In this document: piece by piece, positions 24,911 through 37,000 of the stretch
Layout of the letters: every line of letters starts with the position of its first letter
Position numbering within the stretch: the stretch's first letter is position 1
NCBI GenBank assembly: GCA_011109175.1
Contig: RDEW01000017.1
Span: 1,030,671-1,094,670 of the forward strand
DNA: 64,000 bases
Origin: Dicyema japonicum
Lineage: Eukaryota > Dicyemida > Rhombozoa > Dicyemidae
Direction of reading: 5' to 3'
Position numbers and translations under genes: made by a program
Notes under the pieces: model-generated
Told to the model about the DNA's origin: nothing
What the model saw: only the letters and a program-made list of their open reading frames with translations
The model's database searches: none

Positions 24911-25322
24911 TCTGAGACTACCCTAGACAGAGAAACGAAAAGGACCCTAGCATAATTACGCTTTATTCACTTCCTCTTAAAAAACAAATCGGACTATTTT
25001 TCTTTAGAAAAATTTCTTCAGATGTAACATGACCGATGGGTGATCCAGAATCAGGATACATGATGAAGGGTTTGGTAAATCCAGGAAGAGAATCAAATTG
25101 TTTGGGTCTAAGACATTCGGGTCAAACCCAAGAAGACAAAGGTTTCAAAGACTTCCTCGACAAATCTTGACTCGGAAAAGGTGTCGGTACAAGCCCAATC
25201 TCAAATCAAGCATTTCCTTCGAGAGAAGGGGAAGACAGTTACTCCGTCTGGGCGCTTTCCATCTCAATGATCCAGGCCCATCGGTTCCAGAGACGAGAAT
25301 CCAGCAGCCTCAAGAGAGCGCT

Positions 25323-27400
25323 TCACAACCTCGTTGATGGTCGTATGCCCTGGGAACCGGCACCTGCTCTGGCGGCAAGAGAGTACCTTTGCAGTCCCAA
25401 CAGATCACAACGACATGGATGAGGCAGGCATAGATAGAAATCCCACTCCGGAGGCGTCCTGATCAAGAAAGGAATCAATTGATGATGATGGGAACACGTT
25501 CCACCAAGCACCGCTGTGAAGGGAAGAGGCTGCCAGAATGCAACCCCTACGGTGCAAATCTTCCGTTTCCATAAGGGACGAATGAGTATTTTTGTAAAGA
25601 ATGTTAATCCAGTTCCTCAGTAAGTGTGTATCAAGGGGGTTTCTCTAAAAATCACCGACCAGCTCTTTAACCCATCAGCAATGTTGTCGTCCATAGCCGA
25701 CTTGAAATCTGGTAGAATGGTCCGGATGAAAAACGCGTTGCACAATAAAGAGGACATGAAGGATAGAAAGGAAACGTCCACAACAGTAGTTAGGCCGATA
25801 CCCCCAATTCTGACTAATAAAAAAACTTGCTTTAAACTAATTTTATCGAAATTAATATTCATAATTTCTCCAATAGTCTTGGAGATAAGAATGTTGAAAT
25901 TCTCCAGGATTTCGGAAAGAGGTAGCAAGGAGAGGAACGTGCCAAAAACATAAGTCTTGGAATGAAAAAAATGATTCTTCAATAGAAAAAACGCAGTATG
26001 TGGATCAAGTTCAAGAAAATGAACGGTGGCACAACTAATCTCCGAAGTTTTATAGGGATAATCTCTTTGGAAATGGGGGAGCCCAATACAATTAGGTGTT
26101 CCACATCGGTAATAACAGCATCAGTGAGAAAAGACATGATCCTGCATCGTGATTTAAAGAATTCATCTTGCGAGAGTCCCAGATTAGAAATTTCAGATTT
26201 ACTCAGATTAATCTCGAGTCCATAACTTCTAAGAATGAGAAGAAGTATTTCGAGACTTTGCAAAACCTTCTCGGAAGATCCACCGATCGTAGCATCGTCC
26301 CAATATTACAATAAAAAACCTTCACATACGAACGGGCAGCCTCATCCACTGCAAAATCAAAAAGAAGTGGACCAAAAGGATACCTTGTTGGATCCCAGTC
26401 GATGATTTAATAAGATCATCACCAAAACGAGATGGGTTGGAGTACCATATGCGTGGTTCGTAATATGGATAATTCTTGGAGCTCTCTTCAAAACAGTTTC
26501 CAGAAGATGGTCCCTCCTCACCGAATTGAAGGAGTTGGAAACGTCCAGTTTCACAATAATCTTAAGGTCATCCTCTTTACAATAGTTCACAAAGAACGAG
26601 TGGCATGAATAGCCAATTCGCACCCGCCGCGGACGCCCACTCCGAGTTGTAAAGGTTTCAGTTCGGAAGACAAATCATCGATGACACGCCAGCACGAAAG
26701 TTTTGAAGCTAGTCTTCGGAATAGGTTCACAATAACAAGTCCTGACACTGCTACCAGGCTCTGAGAAAGGAAACAACAAAGCAGAAAAAAGTTCACGGCG
26801 ATGGGAGGAATATTCCCGAATGCAAACAGGTTTACGAGTTTGGTTAACGATAATACAAGGTGAGCTCCCGCCTAAAAAGTTGAGAATGACGAAGGTCTCT
26901 GATATGCCCAGGAACTAAACCATCCAAACCCCTCTACTGTCTGTGAGAAGGATTTGATCCAAACCATTATCTAAGATTCGGTAAATAAAACAAGAAGGGG
27001 GCAGTCCAATGAGATTGAAAATTCTCTCAGATCCAATCGAGAGAGAGGATGTTTATTCTCCAAAGTAGAAATTTCTTAGGGGTGACTGATAGGAAGATTT
27101 CGGTTGAAAACAATGTCCTAAACTGCTGCCCAGACGTCCCCATCCATTAGCTTGGCATCAACCGCTTTCCGAAGAGAAAACTTTCTATCTCCATGATTAG
27201 GTATTCTCAAGAGGGAAGAAAAAGAGATTCCCATCTTCAAAAGACTGAATAAATTTCCTAAGGCTTCCAGCGATAGAAACTCCACGTTGATTACAGTGCA
27301 ATCCAAGTGCAATTAGATGAAAGAGAAATAAGTAAATCCATTTTATTCTCTCCAAAGATATCGATTACTATGGCGTGCTCGTCATCGGTGACCGTTCAAA
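25323..27400 (-). mobile_element. LINE-B, long but broken copy
   Basis: From high to low coordinates the minus strand shows LRKAVDAKLMDGDVWAAV (27170), the RT part IVNLFRRLASKLS and LQLGVGVRGGCELAIHATR (26796-26587), motif A VKLDVSNSFNSVRRDHLL, DDATIGGSS at about 26290 (position of the usual catalytic YLDD) followed by EINLSKSEI, the thumb LLVRIGGIGLTTVVDVSFLS (25900), and a C-terminal LCLPHPCRCD near 25440. Each block is in a different frame, so it is a pseudo-element. It is useful as a map of the family because the blocks are in the right order. Confidence 0.75.
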
Positions 27401-27444
27401 AAATTTCCCAACCATAACTTCAGGTTTGCGTCAATGTTCGAAGA

Positions 27445-27520
27445 ATATTACTATTATTACCCCCAAGATCACTGGGTCAAAGAGAAAGAAGTTAAAGTTC
27501 TCAACTAACTGAGAATGTAT
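27445..27520. repeat. Dispersed repeat, copy 2 of two
   Basis: This corresponds to 16975-17060: ATTACCCCCAAGATCACTGG, GTCAAAGAGAAAGAAG, TTAAAGTTCTCAACTAAC. Confidence 0.6.
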
Positions 27521-27599
27521 TTGTAAGTGATGGTCTTCTTCGGAACAGTCAAATACCTTCTGATTGTCGTTTTGATTAATTATTTATTTATTTTTAAAA

Positions 27600-28278
27600 T
27601 TATTTTATAATATGGCAAACCTTTTAATAAATTGGCACATTATTTGGCGTGCGTTGCCACGTTGTTGTGGTTGGCTTTTTGTTTCTGTTGTATTTGTTCC
27701 TTCATATAATATATTCTACTGATATTTCAAATAATGCTGACGGCTGTTATCAAAAATGTTCAATATATGTTTTGGTAACCTATAAATATGCACTATTCTC
27801 CATTATTTGATTTGTCTTATATTATTGAATGGCAAAATATTTTATTTGGTAGATGAATACAATAAACATTGTTTGTATAATCTCCCGATCTGCCAAGGAA
27901 AAATTCTAAATCATCCATATGGTAGATGAAGACAATGAACATCGTTTGTTGAATCTCCCGATCTGCCAAGGAAAAATTCTAAATCATCCATATGGTAGAT
28001 GAAGACAATGAACATCGTTTGGATAATTTCCCGATCTGCTAAGGAAAAATTCTAAAGAAATCAAATATCTTACTTTTGCTTGAATCATATCCACACACCA
28101 AATGATGAAGGCAAAGACACCATCAAAAGAGACGAGCTGAGGTCTTATCAAATACTCATGCCTGTCTTATCAGATACTCATGGCTGTCACGTGAGCAATT
28201 GAGTAATCCGAATTTTTCTACTATTTGTTGCATGCTCATTTTTGTAAATCCAAAGGAAAGCTGCTTTTAATTCAGATT
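27600..28278 (-). mobile_element. Non-autonomous Tigger/pogo derivative
   Basis: Both ends are reverse complements of the transposase-bearing element at 45058-46345. The block 28040-28278 matches 45058-45290 inverted. The block 27605-27690, with TGGCAAACC and GGCGTGCGTTGCCACGTT, matches 46265-46330 inverted. The transposase body is missing and replaced by a 73-base tandem array. Confidence 0.7.
27848..28060. repeat. 73-base tandem repeat, about three units
   Basis: Units start at 27848, 27921 and 27994 with GGTAGATGAA and contain ATCTCCCGATCTGCCAAGG followed by AAAAATTCTAAA. The second and third units differ by a few bases, and the third ends in unique Tigger sequence. Confidence 0.9.
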
Positions 28279-28282
28279 TATA

Positions 28283-28905
28283 ATAATAATAAAGCCTTTT
28301 CACGAGAGCCATAGTATTAACAAATAATTTTTTTTAACAATAAACAAATTTAAAATTTTTTAATTCAAATTAATTTATAAGATTTATTATTAAGTATTAT
28401 ATTAAAATAAAATTTCTCCTTCTAAAAAAGTCATAGAAATTGTCGAAAGGAGTAATATTTTTGTATGCCGACTGATCCAAAGTGCATTGTCCGGAAAGCT
28501 GAGGTCGAAGGAGATCTCCTCGCTAGGAGGGAAACACTATAGATAGTCATTAACCCATATTTTTGGGATTTATCTAATGTTGAAATGCATTGGCATTTTA
28601 ATTAACATAATTAGTAATGATATGAGACATTTTCGATTAATCATCCTTTTGGGATTTCTCTAATATAGAAAGACATCCATATTTTTCGTTTCATGAATCA
28701 TTCCAAGACCACGTTTGAATGCTTATTCGAAACAAATGACTTTAGTACCAGATTGATGATCCCTCAAACTTCTAACTATCCTAGAAGTCACAATCTCGTT
28801 TCCTCACAATCTATGTTGGGAACTATTATTATAAGCACTTATCTTTGTCATAATGGTCATATAGCTAAGAATGTGCAACAAAAGAAATAATGTTATTAGT
28901 TATCC
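28283..28905 (-). repeat. 600-base block duplicated inverted at 42905-43490
   Basis: Bases 28321-28905 are nearly identical to the reverse complement of 42905-43490. Bases 28283-28320 are a SINE 3' tail (TAATAATAAAGCC, TTTTCACGAGAGCCATAG). The short open frame 28693-28890 is part of the repeat; no protein is recognised. Confidence 0.85.
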
Positions 28906-31010
28906 TCCTTCCATCAATTGATATCAGCTCGTCCAGAGGCATTTCCTCACTCTTTAGAGGTCTTTGTTCAGTATGATAGGGAATTTAACCATTGGTCGGC
29001 CACAGATGTATTTCCACTCGAACAGCCAAGCCACTTAAAATCTCTGGTTCACGGAAAAATCAGTATCTATAACGCCGAATGCATCTGGTTGATGCAATCC
29101 GTCCAGGATTTTCCAGGTCTGAAGCCACATTGTTCTGCGAAAAGGAAACCACTCTCTTCTATGTGGTCGTTTAGCCTCTTGAAGATAATTCGTTCAACAA
29201 TCTTGGAAATAGAGCAGATGAGGCTGATCGACCTATAGATGAAAGGGTCCCTCCCCGACTTTCCTGGTTTCAGGATCATTCTGACTATGGAGGTTTCCAG
29301 CGTTTGGAGACATAGCCATAATCTATGCTCGTGTTGAATAAATTCTTCAGTATGAGCAGTAGATCCTCTGGGCCTTTTTTGAACAATCTCATGCTAATAT
29401 GGTCATGTCCAGGGGCGTTAGCTTTGCATGTTTTAATGCTAATCATGATGTCCTCTTTCGTTATCTTCATTTCAGTATCTTTGAGATCATCCAAAGATTA
29501 TGCTAGAATTTCTTGTGAAGCATATAACTTTTCCCTTAAGATCTGCTCTATCGGGTTGACCCTTTAAATGCGGTCTAGTTGCTTCTTAAAGATATCTGGG
29601 GCTTCTTCCATAGAAGATGATTTACCTTCTGGCTTGGTCAAAGAGATTTTCATGTCATTCCTTTTTTGGCCAGTTATTCTTTTGTAGAATTTCCAGAACG
29701 AGGGGTCTTTGGTGTTTAGTTTGCTTGCCTCGGTCCTCAGACATTGTTCTTGAGACAGTCTTATTCTCACTTCAATGGCTTTTTGATTATTCAGTTGACC
29801 TTTTTTTGATTATCTTCAGTCAGTATTGTTCTTCAATGACTTTTTTGATTATCTTCAGTTACAATTCGGTCCATCTAGTTGACACATCTTCTGAGTTTGT
29901 TCCTCAGGCGGTTTCTTTCATTAATCATTGATGCTCTTCCCATAATTGTACTTGAAAGTCTCATTTTTGCGTAAAGTATTAAGTATCTCTCCATCAAAAT
30001 TGAAAAGTCTTTGTCTATGTTGTCAATATCATTTCGGGAATAAGGTCCCTCCTTCCAGTTTTTTAAGGTTTCTAGATATGTATCTTCTAAAGTGTTCCCA
30101 ATTTAGTCTTGATAGGTCCTGTAAACACTGACTCCGTAGTGTTCCGGAGCCAGGTTCAGTGACATCTCTTGGGGGATGTGGTCGCTCCTGATGTCCCACA
30201 TGATCATCGGTCTCCCCACATATGTGTAGAGCAGTGGTGACACCAAGAACACGCCAACCAAATCTCCACCGTAATGCGAGAAGTGATTCGGCTTCTCCGA
30301 CTTCATGATCTCGAAGCCAGTCTTATCACTCAATTTTCTTAGGCTGATTCTATCCTTGTTAGTCCCGAGGAATCCATATTTAATGTTCTTGGCGTTTAGA
30401 TTTCCCACTAAGACAGACATATCGCTTCCTGCGAAGAATTCTTCAATTTCTGTGGAGCACTTTCTGAGGTCTTTTGAATACATCCCTCCAATGTGTATCC
30501 AGCGGCCACAACAGCGCACCTCGACGGAAACAAATTCACAATGTGTATTCACAATAACTTCTGGCTCATGTATCTGTAGAACATCACTGTAGAACAATGT
30601 GGTTCCAGTACCAGCTTCTGCACCTTCGACCCATGTTATTTCTATAGAATTATATCCCTGTAGTATTGTAGTGTTGGTCTTTTTCACCTTGGTCTCGTTG
30701 ATCACCAGGATGTCAATCTTGGTTGACGACAGGAGTAGTGCCAGGTCATGACGCTTCTTCCTCAGGGATCGGGCGTTCACCAGCACTATCTTCAGGTTTC
30801 TTTTCAATTTTCTTTTTGGTGGCCCGGGTTCTCCATGGCCAGGTCCACCATTCTTCGTAAATCCACCTCGAGTATGCCGCTTAGTTCCTTCAGTCTTGAT
30901 ATTATTTCCTCAAGTTCTTTTGCAAATCTCCCTGCTATCTTTTCCTGAGTCTCCCCATCCACCAACACGTCGCTATTAACTATAATATTGCCTAGGTCTC
31001 TAAATTGTAT
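28906..31010 (-). mobile_element. LINE-E: ORF1 end, AP endonuclease, RT fragments
   Basis: Reading minus from 31010, an acidic/basic helical ORF1 tail (ETQEKIAGRFAKELEEI, ending MENPGHQKEN) overlaps the start of a 234-codon endonuclease frame at 30807-30103: KIVLVNARSLRKKRHDL, LVINETKV, LVGNLNAKN, SDHIP. Downstream RT frames include DPSFWKFYKRITGQKR, KANAPGHDHISMRLFKKGPE, MILKPGKSGRDPF, and EQCGFRPGKSWTDCINQMHS. The downstream palm (motif A onward) is missing and frames change at 29285, so the copy is inactive. The endonuclease alone is intact. Confidence 0.85.
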
Positions 31011-31019
31011 TATCGGAGG

Positions 31020-32315
31020 ATGCTATTCGGTCGGATGCTCTCCTGGCATGTGAGTGAACTACCGAAATGTTTTTTGTGTATATTTGGATATTCCTAATAA
31101 AAAAGAACCCTACGGAGATGTTCCAACAGTATAACCGCTAAGGGGATTTTGCTAGATAGTGAGTGTAGTATAGGCATGTGGTGGATTTTACTGTTCCGGA
31201 AAATAAGGTGAGATTAAAGTTTCTATACGTCTGCCTTATTGGTAATTTTGGATAAAAAACGAGATCCCTTTCATTTTGTTAGTTAGACTGTCTTACGTAA
31301 ACCCTCATTCTTAAGTCATAACCATAATAACACCAAATTTGAGGAGTTTCACGTTGCTTTAGTATTCATACTTCCAGTATTTCCCAACTTTATACGGGCT
31401 ATGCTGAAAGTATAATGTCTTTTAGTTTGTTCGTCTAATTTCCTAGGGGGTTTACTGAGTTGTCTTTTCCACGGCCTGTAAGTGGACGGAGTCTGGTTGT
31501 GGTCAGCTCCACAAGAGGCTCTTATCTGACATTAGAAAATGTTGTTGTTGTTTTTATTTAGTTGGTTTTTTTTCTACTACCAAAATGGACTGTTCGATAG
31601 CGGGAGGAAGCTCTTTTTTAGGTTCGCTGTTTTTGTTAATTCAAAACAAAGATTATTTGGTCTGATTGTAGACGTCGAGAATATGAAGTTAGCAGCTTAT
31701 CTCGAATATAAGTTTGGGTGCTCTAAGAAGGGGAAGAGAATGTTTGCTTGTTTACCTTAAGTATTACAATAAACAGCACTTTATTAAAAAAACTTTCAAC
31801 CGATTTAATCGATTTTATATGACTTGACTTTACCGTTGACTGAGACTCCTAAACTTCCCAGGGTCGTTCTCCAGGTTATCGGCATTACAGCTTGTCTTTT
31901 TGAATATGACTTCGCCGGGTCTCTCCAAAATAATGTTGAAACAGCAGGGACTGTAAAGGTTTCAGACAAAATATCGAAGTTGTGGTAAAATTCCTTGATT
32001 AGACGATTTATCATGGAATCGCTCCCAAGGAGATGTTTGGGTTAGATTTATTACATACTCTCAAGAGTTTTCTTCAATAAAAGAGATTGAATGTAACCAT
32101 ACGATTATATTCAATGACTCTCCAACAAGAAATTACTATCCCCGGAGTCAAAAGGTTGTTTGACATCCATCCATGCGATAAACCTCCATTCTTATTTACT
32201 TTATTGAGTATTTATTAATGAGGGCTTGTTCCTTAGCCCGTGCCATATTGTCATTGTGCACATTTGATTTTCACAAGAAGATTAAATTCGTCCACATTTT
32301 ATTAATACATTTTGT
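31020..32315. other. No gene supported
   Basis: Open frames at 31539-31760 (plus, hydrophobic start MLLLFLFSWFFFYY) and 31805-32014 (minus) have no recognisable domain and no partner exons. Confidence 0.35.
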
Positions 32316-32319
32316 CATC

Positions 32320-32500
32320 AACTTGTAGAGCGAGTCCTTTGCAGATGATCCGGTTCTGTAGTCAAGCATTCACTCGTCGTATTCAAAGCATAGTAGATAC
32401 GTGGAACCTACAGACGTAACGTAGAGCAGTGAGATTTCGAGGAAATTATGAATTTGCCCCTGATTTATGACACTGCGTCATCCCGGCTATATTAAGTTCA
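32320..32500 (-). repeat. SINE copy, partial
   Basis: Bases 32342-32450 (GCAGATGATCCGGTTCTGTA, then CATTCACTCGTCG and GATACGTGGAACCT) match the reverse complement of the SINE body at 50330-50420. The tRNA head is degenerate. Confidence 0.6.
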
Positions 32501-32543
32501 TAAATTCTGATTAAAAACTATCTTTTCGATTCCGACATTTATT

Positions 32544-33120
32544 TTATTTAACCACCATTGCGTATTCTGGTGGTATGTTGGAGACATCAAATTTCTTTAC
32601 TCGGGTATTCCAAGAGTTACTGAATTTCGTCCTAATTTTTGCAACAAGTAGCTCTGTTCCACAGTCTGCCCCTGGATATGTTTTGACGGTTGTTATAGAG
32701 CTTTTCCAACGATTGGCGCACAAAATATAATCAATCTGGTTCAGAGACATTCCATTTGGCGACGTCCAAGTGTATAATCGTCGTTTGTGCTGTTTGAACC
32801 ACGTGTTAGTTATCTGAAATCCATTTTCCTAACAGAATTGGACCAGTCGATCCCCAGCGTCATTTCTTTTCCCCAAACCAAAACTTCCCACAATATCCGT
32901 ATGTGGCATACACTCAACTTTTGAATTGAAATCCCCCATTATGTAGATTATGTCCTTTTTGGGAATTAGTTTTAGTACCTCTTGAAATTCATAATAAAAT
33001 TGGTCAATTGATACTAAAACAACGTGAAACTCCTCAAATTTGGTGTTATTGGTCAATTGACCAATTTTATTCCACATTGGTTCCACATTTTCAATGACTA
33101 AACATTTTCTTTTTTCGTTT
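32544..33120 (-). mobile_element. RTE/BovB-type LINE (family F) endonuclease fragment
   Basis: One minus frame, with a single in-frame TAG near 32830, reads VVLVSIDQFYYEFQEVLKLI, then DIIYIMGDFNSKVECM, GLGKRNDAGDRLVQF, RRLYTWTSPNGMSLNQIDYI and TVKTYPGADCGTELLVAKI. This is an AP-endonuclease of the RTE kind. The two blocks are well preserved compared with other fragments here. Confidence 0.8.
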
Positions 33121-33330
33121 GCTCTTGATTAAATTAATTCCAAAAACCACTGTTAAACCGAAAAAACTAAACTAAATGATCCATACGAATTGGATTAAGG
33201 CTCTCATCTTTGCTCGGTGTTGATCCCTTGAGCCTACAAAAGTTCGTTACGGACGAGCACTTTCTTTTTGGCATTGGTGTCCATTTTTGTTTTTTTCGAT
33301 TACCATGATTACTATTATTATTAAAAACCA

Positions 33331-33845
33331 AAAATCACCGACAAATTAAATAACTACATAGCCGTCAGTGATTCCGTCTGCCTTGAGCAGCAATCTTATT
33401 CTTGCTCGGTGTTCTTCCGGGTTCCAACGCATTTCCGGATTGGGCGAGGGTTTCTAACTTTATTGGAGGGTAGTAAGGCTCCGGTTTTCCTCACTAATTC
33501 TTCAAAAGGTGTAGAATTTACAGGTTTCCAAAACCTCACTGGCCTTTTTTTGGAAGGTATTGATTTTTTCTATATTCCTGTTTGATAGTTTGGTTCCCCA
33601 TGCAGCACACCCGTAAATTAGAGACGGTTGTATATACTGCACGTAGAGCGAGTCCAAATTTGAGTTGAAACACCCATTATTTTGTCCAAGGAGTGTTTTA
33701 ACAAAATTTAGCTTTCGTTGTGCCGAGGAGATAACGTTGTCAATGTGTTTGCTGAAGGTCAAGAGTGGTCGTAAGTTACGCCCAGTATCTTGACCGAGTT
33801 GGTCGTGGGGATTGAGTTTCCATTTATCTTCTGTTTATGTGAAAA
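33331..33845 (-). mobile_element. LINE-C 3' fragment
   Basis: The minus strand 33762-33502 reads MTFSKHIDNVISSAQRKLNF, QYIQPSLIYGCAAWGTKLSN. Later frames approach the C-terminus and the family 3' UTR at 33331-33370. Confidence 0.8.
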
Positions 33846-34016
33846 TTGTTGTATATTAACAACAATCGACATGTTTAAATTTATAATAAATAAAATATTG
33901 CTTGACAACAATTTAAATATTTATGACTTCATGTATTAAATACAATTCGCCATGCGGGAATCAACCAGTAATTATTTTATCACAAAAAGTTACAATCTGG
34001 ACAGCTATGCGACAAA

Positions 34017-37000
34017 ATGTCCTCGGAAGAGTGGTTGAGATTGAACGGCCTCGATAAATTAAACTTGACATTACAGGAATTGATTTATAAGGGAAAATTG
34101 TCAAAGTAAGCTAAAGTAAAAAGTGCAGACCAATTCCTAATGAATCATCGGGGACATACGAACAGCAGTTATTTTTCGATTCAACAGAAATTGCTGAGTT
34201 CGAATATAACATTTTCAAGTAAAATCACTACTGACTTTAGTCGGCTTCAGCTGTACGCTCAGAGAATTAATTTACTATTAAATGGAAGCCAGAAAGTACA
34301 ATTTACGGATTCATTTAAGTTATTTGGATTCTTAAAGGGCAACCAAGTTGGCATTGCTGTCGATGTTTCGGACTCTAGCTGCAGTCCTGGCAGGATTGAA
34401 AATCTAAAAAGTGCTTTGATGGTTCGATTTCTAATTTTACTAAAGTACCTAACGGACGAACAACTCAACAAGAAAAGATCTCTGTTTCTTGTTTCAGTGG
34501 GAACAGACATAAATCCCTTGTGGAGAACATCTGAACAGTTGAACTGCGAACTGTCGTGATGTCGTGTTTATCGTAGAATAAATAGCATTCGACTCTGGAT
34601 TTCCAACTTCCAGCCCTCGGGAGGATTTAATATAATAAAGGCCATAAAGTCGATTCTGAAAATTCCAGACCTTGATGGGATATACATTATTCTTTCGACG
34701 AGGTATTTATGTCCTTAATGAAAGACCGGATCAATCGTTCGACCTTGTAAAACAGTTTATAGAGGAGACTGTCATAGGAACTGATATTAGGATCAATTTC
34801 ATCGTTTTTGACTCCAAAGATATTTCCCTTTTAGTAAAATAGATTTTTTTCCTAGAAATATGTCGAAGAACTAGCCAAAATCACAAATGGAAGTTTTCAC
34901 TGCTTCTCCTTTGGAGATGAAGTTCAGTCATTGTCACACTTTTAGAGCATCCACGAGTACAGCACGGACATACAATTAATTTTGCAAGAAATCAAAAACG
35001 GGGAGCAAATCCTCAAGGAAATTGAAAAACTACGAAGTGACATCTTTGACAAGAGTTTTACGACAATCATGAACAATGTTGAATATTTTAGTTACTTTAG
35101 ATTTCCGAAGAGGTTCAAAAAATTTCCGTTACTAAATTCATGCCATGTCCTCCATTTCACGAATCTCCACTAAATATCAAGTCTTCACTTATTTCCCAGC
35201 CACTCTCTCAATGGTTGAAGGAAAATGGCCTCAAAGCCAAACGCCTTGATATCCACCAGGTTTTACAGCACAACTCATATCCGTACATTGAAGAATTCGT
35301 ACCCTCAATAAATAAGACAGTCTACTCACAAGTCTACGAGGTTTGGAAAATGGGTTACTTTCAAGAAAGTCATGATTCAGTTTCCATGGAATGACGGAAC
35401 TGTTAGGAATGTTCACGTGGATTTACCCGAATTATTTGAATATCAGAAGAACCTCGCTTCTGTGGTGGAATTTTACAGAAAGAAGGTAGAAAAAATGATC
35501 AAATCAAGCCACAAACTGTTCGGTTCAATCGTTGAAAAAAAGTTATTTGAGCTTTCACGTTAGTGTTGTCATCGTGGTTGACTTGTCGATGATGAATTTT
35601 AACTATCTCGTTCACATACAGCACTCCCTCAGACTTGTCATGGAGGAGCAACTATTGGGGAGACAATACTTCAACATGATAGGGTTTACTGTTTAACCAA
35701 TTCAAGTTATGGGTCGTCTTTGCATGTACTTTCCAGAGAAATGATCAAAATATCAAAAGAAAGTTTGGAATTTGCATGGAGGTAACAGTTTTCATAATCT
35801 CAGGTGGGTCCTTCAGTTGCAGTGCTGTGGCAGCAGAAACCTGTTGAGTACATTAATGCATGTTTCTGAAAATAGTAGAAACGTCGAGGGGACGATAGGT
35901 CCTTTATATGAACATTTAAGGTGTCTATCTGCTCGCAAGTGGTGTACCTGATCAGTCAATGGAAGTTATTCGGTCATTCCTTGAGGAGATTTGCGTTGAA
36001 GAGCAAATAAAATTCCACGTGTCACTTTATAGCATTAATCAAAACAACAAAGAAGTTGTTCCCAGTCGTTATGCCGGAATTGACAAAACGGCAGAATTAT
36101 ACAGAACCTTAGCACATCTAACGGGTGGAAGATTCCATTGGTTTGGGGAAAAAGGTTCTCCCAAAGACGAATTTAAGGTGTGATTGAAAGCGATGATATT
36201 GTTTTGCTGACCAAGGAGATTGAGAAGGCTCTGAAGTACTCATCAAATTGTTCTTGGCTGGCTGAGCAAGTGAAACTGAAATATCCAAAAATGGAAGTAA
36301 AATATGCGTATCTCTAAAATAGACAGACCACCCACCAAGTAAGATTGAATACAAAAAGTACCAAAACTATGGAAACCAATCAGCCAAGAATACCGTTACT
36401 TCAGTAGCTAGAAGGGTTGCTATAAGATAAATTCTAGCAACTAAGCGACATTCGGAGAAATTTGACTTCTGAGAACTCTAAATATTCAAAACTAAGGAAT
36501 ATCGACACGCCAGAGAAAGTATTCCAAAAAGGTACCAATAGTCATCATTTCAAGTCGACAAGTTATACTTTAGGCACCAGAAAAATGTCCCAAAGACAGC
36601 GAAAACAGGTGGAATTAGCAAAGTTGACTTTTAGCCTCAAATCTCATTGATCGGGCAAAAAAGTACCGAGTAGACACGAACTCTTTAAAACTCCCAAAAA
36701 CCGAAGATTCTGTTTCTTCCGCGAGCGTTTTAATTTTTGTTAGAAATTTAGTGGCTTAAACATTATTCGCTGAAAAAATTGAATCTTTCCTTTGACGAAT
36801 TAATAATCAAGACTGGCCACCGACATAAAATGGACTTGACAAAAATTATCAACAAAATCACGGAATCAAGGTAATAACAACTCCCAATTGAAGGCACTGT
36901 GACAATTCTTTCACGGTAACCATAAATGGGAATCGACAACACATAAATATGCTTTACGACGAATTGGAAAATTACGAGAAAACACTCATATTTGTCCTCA

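Noticed and set aside
27848-28060. CRISPR-like array
   Set aside because: The units are directly adjacent 73-base tandem repeats without unique spacers, inside a eukaryotic transposon.
28693-28890. Protein-coding gene in the inverted duplicated block
   Set aside because: The frame is not kept in the second copy and shows no domain.
35480-35505. A 23-base GT...AG segment in the VWA3-like gene as another intron
   Set aside because: Keeping it as coding sequence gives the expected repeat spacing (FYRKKVEKMIKSSHKLFG); removing it destroys the repeat and the frame.
36100-36185. Frameshift in the VWA3-like gene after LTGGRFHWFGEKG
   Set aside because: It is resolved by a 23-base GT...AG intron that restores GEKGVIESDDIV, so there is no break.
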